64,000 nucleotides of DNA from Pseudohalocynthiibacter aestuariivivens (GTDB taxonomy: Bacteria; Pseudomonadota; Alphaproteobacteria; Rhodobacterales; Rhodobacteraceae). Location: contig NZ_CP049037.1 in the NCBI RefSeq assembly GCF_011040495.1, forward strand, positions 186,001 through 250,000, given 5' to 3'. Of this stretch, positions 47,252 to 56,180 are shown one piece after another. Each line of letters starts with the position of its first letter. The first letter of the stretch is position 1. The translations under genes were made by a program, and so were the position numbers. Below the pieces are notes generated by a model, which saw only the letters and a list, made by a program, of their open reading frames with translations, made no database searches and had not been told where the DNA came from.

Positions 47252-48537
47252 TGGCGATTGCAAAGACAAAACAGGATGCCACCGAGGCGCGGCTGGCCGC
47301 GCTCGATGTGCCAACCGGATCCGGCTGGGCAACCAGCGCACGTCAGGACGCGCTGGCGCGTGTCACAACGATGGGCTTGCCCGACCGCCGGGACGAATAT
47401 TGGAAATTCACCCGCCCGGACACACTGGTGCAGCCTAACGCGCCAGAAGCGGCCTTGTTTGATCCCAAGGAAACGCCGGTCTTTGATGCGCTGGATCGGC
47501 TCAAGATCGTCTTTGTCGACGGTGTGTTTGATCCCGAGGCAAGTGATGACCTGACGCTGGAAGCCGTGCAGATCGAACGGCTGGCAGATGTCACTCAGGC
47601 CGATATACACTGGGCACGTGATATTTATGGTGTTCTGGAAACGCGCGGGCAAGACCCGGTTGCACGTCCGTTGGCCGCACTGAACACGGCGGCGGCGACG
47701 GATGGGATCGTGATGCATGTCACGGGAAAGGTCAGCAAACCAATTAACCTGATTTACCACCATAAATCAACTACATCCGACGCAATTCTGCACCATTTGG
47801 TCAAGCTGGAACCAGAGGCATCGATCACGTTACTGGAAACTGGCCCGGCTGCGGCGCGCATCAACAAGTCCATGGAAGTCGACGTCGCCGATCGCGCGGC
47901 GTTCCATCACGTGCGCGTGCAAGGGCGCGATCACGAACGGCGTGCGGTGACCCATATGTTTGCGCGGCTGGGCGAAGAAAGCTGCTTTAAATCCTTTACC
48001 ATGACCGCCAACGGGATGCTTACACGCAATGAATGCGTGATCGAATTGACCGGCGATGACGCGATGGCCCATGTCGCCGGGGCGGCAATGGGGGACGGTG
48101 ATTTCGTGCATGATGACACTGTGTTCGTCACGCACGACGCCGAACGCTGCGAAAGTCGGCAGGTGTTCAAGAAAGTGCTGCGCAACGGGGCCACGGGTGT
48201 GTTCCAAGGCAAGATTTTGGTCAAGGCTGGCGCGCAGAAAACCGACGGTTACCAGATCAGTCAGTCACTGCTGCTGGACGGCGATAGTCAGTTTCTGGCC
48301 AAGCCGGAATTGGAAATCTACGCCGATGATGTCGCATGTTCGCATGGTTCGACGTCTGGGGCGATTGACGAAGAGGCGCTGTTTTATCTGCGGGCGCGCG
48401 GTGTGCCACACGGTCTTGCGACCGACCTGCTGACACTCGCGTTTCTTGCCGAGGCGGTGGATGAGGTCGAGGACGAGGCGCTGCGCGAAGAGGTTGTCGG
48501 ACATCTGACCGGCTGGTTGGAACGCAGGCGCGGCTGA
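47251..48537 (+). CDS. sufD: Fe-S assembly protein SufD
   Basis: About 428 residues from ATG 47251 (GTG one codon earlier at 47248). GLPDRRDEYWKFTRPDTL near the N-terminus and the C-terminal beta-helix block DGYQISQSLLLDGDSQF, KPELEIYADDVACSHGS and GAIDEEALFYLRARG identify SufD, which pairs with SufB. Overlaps sufC at 5' and the next gene at 3'. Confidence 0.96.
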   Translation: MAIAKTKQDATEARLAALDVPTGSGWATSARQDALARVTTMGLPDRRDEYWKFTRPDTLVQPNAPEAALFDPKETPVFDALDRLKIVFVDGVFDPEASDDLTLEAVQIERLADVTQADIHWARDIYGVLETRGQDPVARPLAALNTAAATDGIVMHVTGKVSKPINLIYHHKSTTSDAILHHLVKLEPEASITLLETGPAAARINKSMEVDVADRAAFHHVRVQGRDHERRAVTHMFARLGEESCFKSFTMTANGMLTRNECVIELTGDDAMAHVAGAAMGDGDFVHDDTVFVTHDAERCESRQVFKKVLRNGATGVFQGKILVKAGAQKTDGYQISQSLLLDGDSQFLAKPELEIYADDVACSHGSTSGAIDEEALFYLRARGVPHGLATDLLTLAFLAEAVDEVEDEALREEVVGHLTGWLERRRG

Positions 48538-49022
48538 TGCCGGTCACACGTGACATCGTGGCCACCTATGGCGGACCCCGGCGGGTGCTCCGCCGTCAGT
48601 TGGCTATGGGCCCACGCGAGGATCGTGCGCTTGCTGTTCTGATGGCGGGCTGCGTGATCGTGTTCGTCGCCCAGATGCCGCGTCTGGCGCGGCAGGCGCA
48701 TCTTACCGGCGAAGAGTTGAATCCGCTGCTGGGCGGCACCTTGTTGGCGTGGATATTCATCGCGCCGCTGATCCTTTATGCGCTCGCATTGTTAACGCAT
48801 TGGGCTGCGCGGGCGTTCGGGGGTAAGGGCAGCCCCTATGGCGCGCGCATGGCGCTCTTTTGGGCATTGCTGGCATCATCGCCGCTGATCTTGCTTAACG
48901 GATTGGTTGCGGGCTTTATCGGTCCCGGTCCAGCTCTGACGCTGGTTGGGTTGGCGTGGTTGGCCGTCTTTGGATGGTTCTGGGGCGCTAACCTTTATGA
49001 GGCGGAGTGGGGTGTGCCATGA
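48537..49022 (+). CDS. YIP1-like membrane protein 1
   Basis: A 161-residue protein whose ATG shares a base with the sufD stop. Four hydrophobic segments (about 31-50, 63-85, 102-123, 130-150). The layout resembles the YIP1 family and the gene after it encodes a similar protein. Co-location in the suf operon suggests a link to Fe-S assembly, but no metal-binding motif is seen. Function unknown. Confidence 0.6.
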   Translation: MPVTRDIVATYGGPRRVLRRQLAMGPREDRALAVLMAGCVIVFVAQMPRLARQAHLTGEELNPLLGGTLLAWIFIAPLILYALALLTHWAARAFGGKGSPYGARMALFWALLASSPLILLNGLVAGFIGPGPALTLVGLAWLAVFGWFWGANLYEAEWGVP

Positions 49023-49621
49023 TGAACCGGGATTACTTCGTCGACCTGACGAAAGAGACGTTATTCGCCCCACGCAATGCTGCGAGTCGAATTTTGGAGC
49101 TAAACCTGCCGTCACAAAGCCTGTGGATGATACTGGTTCTGATGACGGTTCTGAATGCGATTGCCTATTCCGCCTCTCTATATCTGTCACCTCCGGCTGA
49201 TCCGGCGACCATGGCAATGGTGCCCCCGATATTCAGATCGCCCTTGCTGTTCTCCATGGCATTGGGCGGGGCGTTGGTGCTTACGGTGTTCGCACTTACT
49301 TGGATCGGGCAGTCGATGGGCGGCAGCGGAAGGTTGGTCGATATTCTGGCGCTGATGACGTGGCTACAGGTGCTGCGGTTCGCGTTGCAGTTGGTGGTCG
49401 CAGTGCTGATGCTGGTTGCGCCGTTCCTAGGGGGGATCCTCGTGTTGGTCGCCTCGGTCTGGGGACTGGTCATTCTGGTCGTCTTCATCGACAGCGCGCA
49501 TGGCTTTGCAAATCTGTTCAAGGCAACAGGTGTTCTCATCACTACCGTCTTTGCCATCGTGGTCGGGCTGTCGGTGATCCTAGGCGTCATAGGCGCTGCC
49601 GTTTTTGCAGGAGTGAGCTAA
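49019..49621 (+). CDS. YIP1 family membrane protein 2
   Basis: Two hundred residues, overlapping the previous gene by 4 nt. N-terminal amphipathic start (DLTKETLFAPRNAASRILEL) followed by five hydrophobic segments; GGSGRLVDILALMTWLQVLRF is typical of bacterial YIP1 proteins. It ends one base into sufS. Function unknown. Confidence 0.68.
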   Translation: MMNRDYFVDLTKETLFAPRNAASRILELNLPSQSLWMILVLMTVLNAIAYSASLYLSPPADPATMAMVPPIFRSPLLFSMALGGALVLTVFALTWIGQSMGGSGRLVDILALMTWLQVLRFALQLVVAVLMLVAPFLGGILVLVASVWGLVILVVFIDSAHGFANLFKATGVLITTVFAIVVGLSVILGVIGAAVFAGVS

Positions 49622-50841
49622 TGCTCGATATTGCCAATGTCAGGGCGGACTTTCCTATTCTCGCACGAGAAGTGAATGGCAAGCCTCTGGTTTATCTCGA
49701 TAATGGTGCTTCGGCGCAAAAGCCGCAGGTGGTGATTGATGCGATCACCACGGCCTATTCGCACGAGTATGCAAACGTGCATCGCGGCCTGCATTACCTT
49801 AGCAATGTCGCAACCGAGAAGTACGAAAACGTGCGTGGTACCATTGCGCGGTTCCTGAATGTTGCCGACGAAAATCAGATCGTGCTGAATACTGGCACGA
49901 CCGAAGGCATTAATATGGTTGCCTATAGCTGGGCCATGCCACGGTTCGAGCCGGGCGACGAGATCGTGCTAAGCGTGATGGAGCATCACGCCAATATCGT
50001 GCCGTGGCATTTTCTGCGCGAGCGTCAGGGGGCGATCCTGAAGTGGGTCGATGTGGACAGCAACGGCGCGCTTGATGCCCAGACTGTGATCGACGCCATC
50101 GGACCGCGTACAAAGCTGATCGCAATATCCCACCTTTCCAACGTTCTGGGAACCAAAGTGGATGTGAAGGCGATTTGTGCGGCCGCTCATGCACGCGGCG
50201 TGGCAGTACTGGTGGATGGCAGTCAGGCGGCGGTGCATATGCCGGTCGATGTGGATGATCTGGGCTGCGATTTCTATGCCATCACCGGTCACAAGCTGTA
50301 TGGACCGTCCGGTTCGGGTGCTATTTTCGTCCGAAAGGACCGGCTGGCGGAAATGCGCCCGTTCATGGGCGGTGGCGACATGATCCGCGAAGTATCCAAG
50401 GATGCGGTCAGCTACAACGATCCACCAATGAAATTCGAGGCAGGAACGCCCGGTATCGTGCAGACCATCGGGCTGGGTGCCGCGCTGGAATACATGATGT
50501 CGCTGGGGATGGATAACATCGCCGCCTACGAGGCGGGCCTGTGCAGCTACGCGCAAACCCGATTGGGCGGGCTGAACTGGTTACAGGTGCAGGGTAACGC
50601 GCCGGACAAGGCCGCGATCTTTAGCTTTACTCTGGATGGGGCGGGTCATGCGCATGACATATCCACGATCCTAGACAAAAAGGGTGTGGCGGTGCGGGCG
50701 GGGCATCATTGCGCGCAGCCACTGATGGAGCATCTGGGCGTGACCGCGACCTGCCGGGCGTCCTTTGGACTTTATAATACCGAGGCTGAAGTGGATGCGC
50801 TGGTGGATGCACTGGAACTGTGCCACGATTTGTTCGCCTGA
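49621..50841 (+). CDS. sufS: Cysteine desulfurase SufS
   Basis: Start at ATG 49621, overlapping the preceding TAA, 406 residues. NGASAQKPQVVIDAI and ANVHRGLHYLS at the N-terminus, PLP Lys in ITGHKLYGPSG, and the class II catalytic Cys in RAGHHCAQPLM. It passes sulfur to the Suf scaffold; no sufE or sufU gene is visible in the window. Last gene of the suf operon before tRNA-Arg. Confidence 0.96.
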   Translation: MLDIANVRADFPILAREVNGKPLVYLDNGASAQKPQVVIDAITTAYSHEYANVHRGLHYLSNVATEKYENVRGTIARFLNVADENQIVLNTGTTEGINMVAYSWAMPRFEPGDEIVLSVMEHHANIVPWHFLRERQGAILKWVDVDSNGALDAQTVIDAIGPRTKLIAISHLSNVLGTKVDVKAICAAAHARGVAVLVDGSQAAVHMPVDVDDLGCDFYAITGHKLYGPSGSGAIFVRKDRLAEMRPFMGGGDMIREVSKDAVSYNDPPMKFEAGTPGIVQTIGLGAALEYMMSLGMDNIAAYEAGLCSYAQTRLGGLNWLQVQGNAPDKAAIFSFTLDGAGHAHDISTILDKKGVAVRAGHHCAQPLMEHLGVTATCRASFGLYNTEAEVDALVDALELCHDLFA

Positions 50842-50921
50842 ACGGCGGTTGCAAAAGGCCGGACTGCGGGTGCAGATTTGGCGTTGCGGGCCACGGCCTG
50901 CCGGGCTATATCGCCACGCAG

Positions 50922-50998
<77 letters not shown>

Positions 50999-51052
50999 TT
51001 TCACAGTTCTATGGCACGCGAATTTTCGTAAGGCCGCACGTTGGCGTGATCG

Positions 51053-51844
51053 TCAGCCGTGCAGGCCGAGTGTTTCGGAATCCGCGAGGTATGGGTTCTC
51101 GGCGCGGCCAGCTTCGTAGGCTTCTGGCGTGATTTCCGCGTAAAGGAGGGCATCACCAGTTTCGGGGGCTTGTGCCAATACCGCGCCGTCGGGGGCGGCT
51201 ATGGAAGAACATCCCTGATAGGTGAACGCCTCGTCACTATCGGCATGGTTGGCATAGGCGATGAATATCTGATTTTCAAAGGCCCGTGTGCGGATCACAT
51301 GTTGTGCGATGAATGCGCCGGATGCCCCTTGGGGCAGGGCGGTTGGCACTGCGATGAGTTGCGCACCGGCACGCGCAAGTCGACGGGCGTTTTCCGGAAA
51401 CTCGATATCAAAGCAGATCAGTATGCCGACCCGCAGCCCGCCCAGATCCGCGATGATGGTCGAGGGGCCGGGGCTGACGAAGTGTTGTTTCTCGTAGTCG
51501 CCATATAGGCAGGTTTTGCGATAGATCACCGGGGCGGCGTCGCTGCGCGCATCAATCGCCAACGCACTGATATGATGTGTGCCGTCGCGCGTTTCAGGAA
51601 AACCCGCAATGAGGCTGATGCCGAGGCTGCGCGCGATTTCGGTCAGTTCCCTAGACCAGTTTCCGTCTGCCTCCTGCGTCAGATCGTCGAACGCCGCGCC
51701 GCGCCCATAGCCGGAAAGGGCGAGTTCAGGAGCGATCAGCAGGTCTGCGCCGTTGTCTGATGCAGTCTGCATCGCGTCTTTGATCCGGGCGGGGCGGGTG
51801 GCGTGATCGCCAATCGCTGACATCTGGAACAGGGCGAGTTTCAT
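51053..51844 (-). CDS. Carbon-nitrogen hydrolase (nitrilase superfamily)
   Basis: A 263-residue enzyme with the full catalytic triad: E40 (APELALSGYG), K110 (YRKTCLYG) and C144 (ILICFDIEFPE). The C-terminal ENQIFIAYANHAD is usual. Members hydrolyse nitriles, amides or carbamoyl compounds; the short length and motif context favour an amidase rather than a true nitrilase. Its nearness to a nitrile hydratase makes it a candidate for amide hydrolysis after nitrile hydration, which is inference. Follows the alcohol dehydrogenase gene by 19 bp. Confidence 0.88.
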   Translation of the reverse strand: MKLALFQMSAIGDHATRPARIKDAMQTASDNGADLLIAPELALSGYGRGAAFDDLTQEADGNWSRELTEIARSLGISLIAGFPETRDGTHHISALAIDARSDAAPVIYRKTCLYGDYEKQHFVSPGPSTIIADLGGLRVGILICFDIEFPENARRLARAGAQLIAVPTALPQGASGAFIAQHVIRTRAFENQIFIAYANHADSDEAFTYQGCSSIAAPDGAVLAQAPETGDALLYAEITPEAYEAGRAENPYLADSETLGLHG

Positions 51845-51863
51845 GGTGCGATCTCCTGACCTG

Positions 51864-52904
51864 TCAGAGTGTAAAGTCGATGCACAGCCGACCCGTCACT
51901 TCACCGCGCTTGAGCTGGTCGAGTGCCGCGTCAACGCCAGAAAGCGGCAGTGTCTGGACGTCGATGGGCAGCGGGTGACGCGCGGCGAAATCGAGAAACT
52001 CGATCATGTCCTGCCGAGTCCCCACAGATGAGCCCAGAACGCGATGCCCGCCGTCGATCAACCACATCATAGACAGGTCCACAGGTTCGTGAACCATGGC
52101 GACAGCGACGACTGCACTCATCGGGTTGACCGCGTCGCGCACGGTGTTCCAGACGGCGGGGCTGGGGGCAAAGTTGATCGTTACATCCGCGCCACCGGCG
52201 GCCTTGACTGCGGTCCCGGCATCGGGACCTGCGGGAATGACGTGATCGGCACCAAGCGCCTGCGCGCTCTCTAGTTTGGCCGGGTCTTTGTCCACCACGA
52301 AAACCCGCGCGCCGCGGGCCTTGGCGATCATCACAGCATATTGTCCAAGGCCACCTGCGCCGATAATCAGAACATTGTCGCGCGGACCTGTCTCGGCGCG
52401 AGCCAGAGCCGACCACGCGGTGAGGCCCGCGCAGAGCAGCGGTGCGCCTTTGATCGGGTCGATTGCTTCGGGGATCGGGATGGTAAACGCCGTGGGTGAC
52501 AATGCGTATTCGGCAAAGGCACCATCGCGCTGGACGCCGCGTGCGGTCTGGCTGGTGCAGAATGTTTCCCACCCGCTGCGACACGGTTTGCACGCAAGGC
52601 AAGTATCATAAAGCCAAGGCAGGCCGACGCGCGTGCCGATTTCCGGCGCATCGGGCGTATTCTCTCCGATCTGAACGACGCGGCCGATCCCCTCGTGGCC
52701 AAAGATCACGGGGTAGTAGTCGTCCGGCAGGTTTTCCTGACCGTCGCGCAGATGCAGATCGGAATGACAAACACCGCAGCTTTCCAGTTTGACCAGCACT
52801 TCGCCGGGGCGGGGTTGCGGTGTCGCGACCTGCCGCAGAACCAGAGGGGCACCGGGGCCGTCACTAATGGCGGCTGTCATCATGCGAGGAGGGGTATTTG
52901 TCAT
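51864..52904 (-). CDS. Zinc-dependent alcohol dehydrogenase
   Basis: A 346-residue medium-chain dehydrogenase: catalytic zinc site CGVCHSDLH and GHEGIGRV, structural zinc lobe CLACKPCRSGWETFC, Rossmann motif GAGGLGQYAV. Cytoplasmic, NAD(P)-dependent. Divergent from the LysR gene at 53033, with the C-N hydrolase behind it, so it is probably regulated with the catabolic cluster. Substrate unknown. Confidence 0.92.
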   Translation of the reverse strand: MTNTPPRMMTAAISDGPGAPLVLRQVATPQPRPGEVLVKLESCGVCHSDLHLRDGQENLPDDYYPVIFGHEGIGRVVQIGENTPDAPEIGTRVGLPWLYDTCLACKPCRSGWETFCTSQTARGVQRDGAFAEYALSPTAFTIPIPEAIDPIKGAPLLCAGLTAWSALARAETGPRDNVLIIGAGGLGQYAVMIAKARGARVFVVDKDPAKLESAQALGADHVIPAGPDAGTAVKAAGGADVTINFAPSPAVWNTVRDAVNPMSAVVAVAMVHEPVDLSMMWLIDGGHRVLGSSVGTRQDMIEFLDFAARHPLPIDVQTLPLSGVDAALDQLKRGEVTGRLCIDFTL

Positions 52905-52983
52905 CTCTGTGTCCTTGATAGGCGGTCAGGTGTCGGCGCATGGATCACGCGCTTTTGCGCACCCTAGTCGGCGGATCGGCGCG

Positions 52984-53017
52984 GGCAAATAGGTCATTGC
53001 AATTTAATACATTTGCC
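52984..53017. promoter_or_regulatory. Inverted repeat GGCAAAT…ATTTGCC before the LysR gene
   Basis: Perfect 7-bp arms 20 bp apart (52984-52990 and 53011-53017), 15 bp before the LysR start in the divergent ADH-LysR gap. The right arm is part of ACATTTG, which also forms the palindrome on the other side of the gene, so both may be sites for this regulator. Confidence 0.4.
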
Positions 53018-53032
53018 GTTTTCAATGGATGG

Positions 53033-53923
53033 ATGAAATTAACCGGCTCTGACATCCATCTGCTAAGCGTTTTTGACAGCGTCGTGCGCAATGACGGCTT
53101 TTCTGCTGCGCAGATCGAACTGGGCATCAGCCAGCCGACCATTTCCAATCACATCACGGCGCTCGAAGAGCGGCTGGGTGTCAAGCTGTGCCAACGGGGG
53201 CGGCGTGGTTTTATGCTGACCGAAAAAGGTCGGATGGTGCATGAGATCGGGCAGGCGCTGCTGGATGGATTGAACACGCATTCGGCGCATCTGGCGGAAC
53301 TGCGGGGCAATCTGGTTGGCCAACTCAAGATCGCGATGGTTGATGCCATAACGACCGATCCGGGGTGCAAGCTGCCCGAGGCGATCCGCAGCTTTACCCA
53401 AGCGGCCCCGGCGGTACGCATCGATCTGTCGATTTCGAACCCGCAGGACATTATGGCTGGGCTGCTGGACGGCAGTTACCATATCGGTTTCGGCAGCTTT
53501 GATAATCTGGTTTCGGGGCTGCATCTGGCGGATTTGTATGTGGAGCCGCATGCGCTTTACTGTGCCGATACGCATCCGTTCTTTGCGCGCAAGGATGTGG
53601 ATATCACTGACGCAGAGATCGAGGATACGCCTTGGGTGCATCGCGGATACTGGAGCCAGCAACGCATGAAATCCTATGCTGCATCGGATGAGGACAGGAT
53701 CGTTCGGCAAATCGAATCGCAGTTGATGATGGTCCTCAGTGGCGGGTATCTGGGCCTGCTGCCTGAACATCTGGCGGCCTCATTTGAGGTTGACGGGCGC
53801 TTGCGGCGGATGGCCTGCGAGACGTTCAACTTTGGCTGCCCGATGCAGTTGATCCGGCGGTCGGGGGCCGTGCCCAAGGTGATCGAGCGGTTCTGGCAGA
53901 CATTGCAGGCGTGCTATCCCTGA
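53033..53923 (+). CDS. LysR family transcriptional regulator of the nitrile hydratase cluster
   Basis: From ATG 53033 (MKLTGSDIHLLSVFD) 296 residues. HTH at residues about 18-37 (FSAAQIELGISQPTISNHI), linker helix, then a PBP2-like domain. Related to the LysR protein at 3345. It stands between the divergent ADH gene and the agmatinase-transporter-nitrile hydratase operon that begins 117 bp downstream. Ligand probably a pathway intermediate, by analogy. Confidence 0.9.
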   Translation: MKLTGSDIHLLSVFDSVVRNDGFSAAQIELGISQPTISNHITALEERLGVKLCQRGRRGFMLTEKGRMVHEIGQALLDGLNTHSAHLAELRGNLVGQLKIAMVDAITTDPGCKLPEAIRSFTQAAPAVRIDLSISNPQDIMAGLLDGSYHIGFGSFDNLVSGLHLADLYVEPHALYCADTHPFFARKDVDITDAEIEDTPWVHRGYWSQQRMKSYAASDEDRIVRQIESQLMMVLSGGYLGLLPEHLAASFEVDGRLRRMACETFNFGCPMQLIRRSGAVPKVIERFWQTLQACYP

Positions 53924-53927
53924 TTTC

Positions 53928-53947
53928 ACATTTGGATATGCAAATGT
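53928..53947. promoter_or_regulatory. Palindrome ACATTTG-N6-CAAATGT before the agmatinase operon
   Basis: Perfect 7-bp arms with spacer GATATG, starting 4 bp after the LysR stop and 94 bp before the agmatinase-family gene. Length and symmetry suit a LysR-type site (T-N11-A contained). The half-site ACATTTG recurs before the LysR gene. Confidence 0.5.
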
Positions 53948-54040
53948 AAAATTTCTATGATCGTTATTTTTCGAATGCGGCCGCCCTGCTTATGGTCGCT
54001 GATGTCGGTCTCGCTGCGAGGCCAAGGGAGAGAGCGCCGA

Positions 54041-55003
54041 ATGCCAGAAGATATCACAGCCGCCCGGTTCAATCAGCCACTGGGTGGCAATGACATGCCG
54101 CGTTTCGGCGGCGAGACGACGATGATGCGGTTGCCCTCGCAGAAGACAGCCGAAGGTCTGGATGCATGCTTTGTCGGGATTCCGATGGATATTGGTGCAT
54201 CGAACCGCGCGGGCACGCGCCATGGCCCGCGCGCGATCCGAGCCGAGAGCTGCATGATGCGTCCTTTCAATATGGCTACGGGTGCCGCGCCTTTTGCAAA
54301 AATGCAGGTCGCCGATATTGGTGATGTCGCGATCAATACGTTCGACCTGAAGAAAACAGTCGACATCATCACCGCAGCCTACGATGAGATTTTGCGTCAT
54401 GACACTGTGCCGCTGACGCTGGGGGGGGATCATACGCTCACCTACCCGGTGCTGCGGAGTATTGCGAAAAAGCACGGACCCGTCGCACTGATCCACATTG
54501 ACGCCCATTCAGATACCAATGACGAAATGTTCGGCGAACGGATCGCTCATGGCACGCCTTTCCGGCGGGCGGTCGAGGATGGGCTATTGCTGAATGACAA
54601 GGTGTTCCAGATCGGATTGCGCGGCACGGGTTATGCGCCTGACGATTTCGACTGGGGGCGTGAACAGGGCTTTACCGTCGTTCAGGCCGAAGAATGCTGG
54701 CACAAATCGATGACGCCGCTGATGGCAGACATCCGCGCGCAGATCGGGGATGCGCCGGTTTACCTGACTTACGATATCGACAGTCTCGACCCGGCCTTTG
54801 CCCCCGGTACCGGCACGGTCGAGATTGGTGGGCTGACCACCATGCAGGCGCTGGAGATCGTGCGCGGCTGCAAGGGGCTGAATGTGGTCGGTGCTGATTT
54901 GGTGGAGGTGTCTCCGCCTTATGATACGACAGGGGCGACGGCGATGATCGGCGCGAACCTGCTCTATGAAATGCTCTGTGTCCTGCCAAAGACTTGGGCC
55001 TGA
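54041..55003 (+). CDS. Agmatinase-family (ureohydrolase) enzyme
   Basis: Start at ATG 54041 (MPEDITAARFNQPLGG), 320 residues. All dimanganese ligands of the arginase fold are present: H131 (GGDHTL), D154, H156 and D158 (IDAHSDT), D245 and D247 (YDIDSLDPAFAPG). Families include agmatinase, guanidinobutyrase, guanidinopropionase and guanidine hydrolase; motifs alone do not choose. It heads an operon with a polyamine-type importer and nitrile hydratase, so a guanidino or amidino compound is a plausible substrate. Confidence 0.88.
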   Translation: MPEDITAARFNQPLGGNDMPRFGGETTMMRLPSQKTAEGLDACFVGIPMDIGASNRAGTRHGPRAIRAESCMMRPFNMATGAAPFAKMQVADIGDVAINTFDLKKTVDIITAAYDEILRHDTVPLTLGGDHTLTYPVLRSIAKKHGPVALIHIDAHSDTNDEMFGERIAHGTPFRRAVEDGLLLNDKVFQIGLRGTGYAPDDFDWGREQGFTVVQAEECWHKSMTPLMADIRAQIGDAPVYLTYDIDSLDPAFAPGTGTVEIGGLTTMQALEIVRGCKGLNVVGADLVEVSPPYDTTGATAMIGANLLYEMLCVLPKTWA

Positions 55004-55030
55004 GCCAAATCCAACAAGGAGAGATTACAG

Positions 55031-56110
55031 ATGACACGTACCCTTTCACGTCGCCGCTTTATGGGCACTGCCGCCGCGACAGGCGCAGTAGCGCTGAGCG
55101 CACCGTCAATCCTGCGCGCAGCAAATGGTCCGATCAAGGTCGGCACCTATGGCGGTTTTTTCGAAGAAAGCTTTAAACAGTTCATCTTTCCCGAGTTCAC
55201 AGCAGCGACCGGCATCGAGGTGAATTCGATGGCGGTGCCCACCGGCGAGACTTGGCTGGTGCAGATCAAGAACGCGGCCCGCGCCAAGACTGCCCCCGCC
55301 GATGTGTCGCTGATGGCGGGTACACCGCGCAACGAGGGCGCGCAGCAGAAACTGTTCCAGACACTGGACGAATCCAAGCTGCCGAACCTCAGCAACCTAA
55401 ACGACCGTTTTCAGGATCGCTATGACGATGGCGGGCTATACGGCGTCGGGGCGCTGTCGTGGTATATAACGCTGTGCACCAACTCTGACGAGATCCCCGA
55501 GGCACCGACCAGCTGGGCGGCGCTGTGGGATGAGCAGTACAAAGACCAGATCGGTGTGCTGGGGCTGGCTTCCAACTCCTTCCTGCTGGAAGTCACCGCT
55601 GCGACGCATTTTGGTGGCACCGATATCCTGAGCACAAAGGACGGCATCCAGCAATGCTTTGACAAGATTGCGGAAATGGTTCCGAATGTACGTCTGTGGT
55701 ACAAGGACGAGGGCGCGTTCCAGCAGGCATTGCAGGATGGCGAAATTCCGATGGGGCAATATTACCATGACGTGGCTGGCCTCGCCGCTGCCGAAGGCTT
55801 CCCGGTTGTGTCAACCTTCCCCAAAGAGGGCGGCGTGCTCGACAGTGGTTATTGGATCGTACCGCAATACGTAGAGCCGCTGGACGAAGTTCACGCATTC
55901 ATTGATTTCATGTCCACGCCGGAAACGCAGGCACTGCTTGCGCGCAATGTCGGCACAGCGCCGGTCGTCAATGCCGAATTGACCGACCTGACCGAAGAAG
56001 AACTGGCCGCTGTTGGCAGCCCCAAGGATCCGATCATCCCGCGTTATGACATCTATCAGGAACATGCTGACTGGATTTCGGATACTTGGAACCGGGTCAT
56101 CGCAGGTTAA
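55031..56110 (+). CDS. ABC transporter substrate-binding protein, PotD-like, Tat signal
   Basis: A 359-residue periplasmic protein with twin-arginine signal SRRRFMGTAAATGAVALSAP and cleavage near ILRAA-NG. The PotD-type body starts IKVGTYGGFFEESFKQF. AAGGAG lies before the ATG. It follows the agmatinase-family gene by 27 bp. A hairpin between this gene and the ATPase gene may favour its higher expression. Homologous in type to the binding protein at 6931, but not its close copy. Confidence 0.92.
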   Translation: MTRTLSRRRFMGTAAATGAVALSAPSILRAANGPIKVGTYGGFFEESFKQFIFPEFTAATGIEVNSMAVPTGETWLVQIKNAARAKTAPADVSLMAGTPRNEGAQQKLFQTLDESKLPNLSNLNDRFQDRYDDGGLYGVGALSWYITLCTNSDEIPEAPTSWAALWDEQYKDQIGVLGLASNSFLLEVTAATHFGGTDILSTKDGIQQCFDKIAEMVPNVRLWYKDEGAFQQALQDGEIPMGQYYHDVAGLAAAEGFPVVSTFPKEGGVLDSGYWIVPQYVEPLDEVHAFIDFMSTPETQALLARNVGTAPVVNAELTDLTEEELAAVGSPKDPIIPRYDIYQEHADWISDTWNRVIAG

Positions 56111-56128
56111 CAGTCACGACAGAAAATC

Positions 56129-56154
56129 CGGGCCTGCCTTGTGAGGCGGGCCCG
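56129..56154 (+). promoter_or_regulatory. Intergenic hairpin between binding-protein and ATPase genes
   Basis: Stem CGGGCCTGCC / GGCGGGCCCG (10 bp, one G-U), loop TTGTGA, with no T-run. Hairpins at this point in importer operons often protect or attenuate mRNA so that the binding protein is made in excess; that role here is inference. Confidence 0.6.
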
Positions 56155-56180
56155 ACTAATCAACAACGGGGGGAGGGCGC

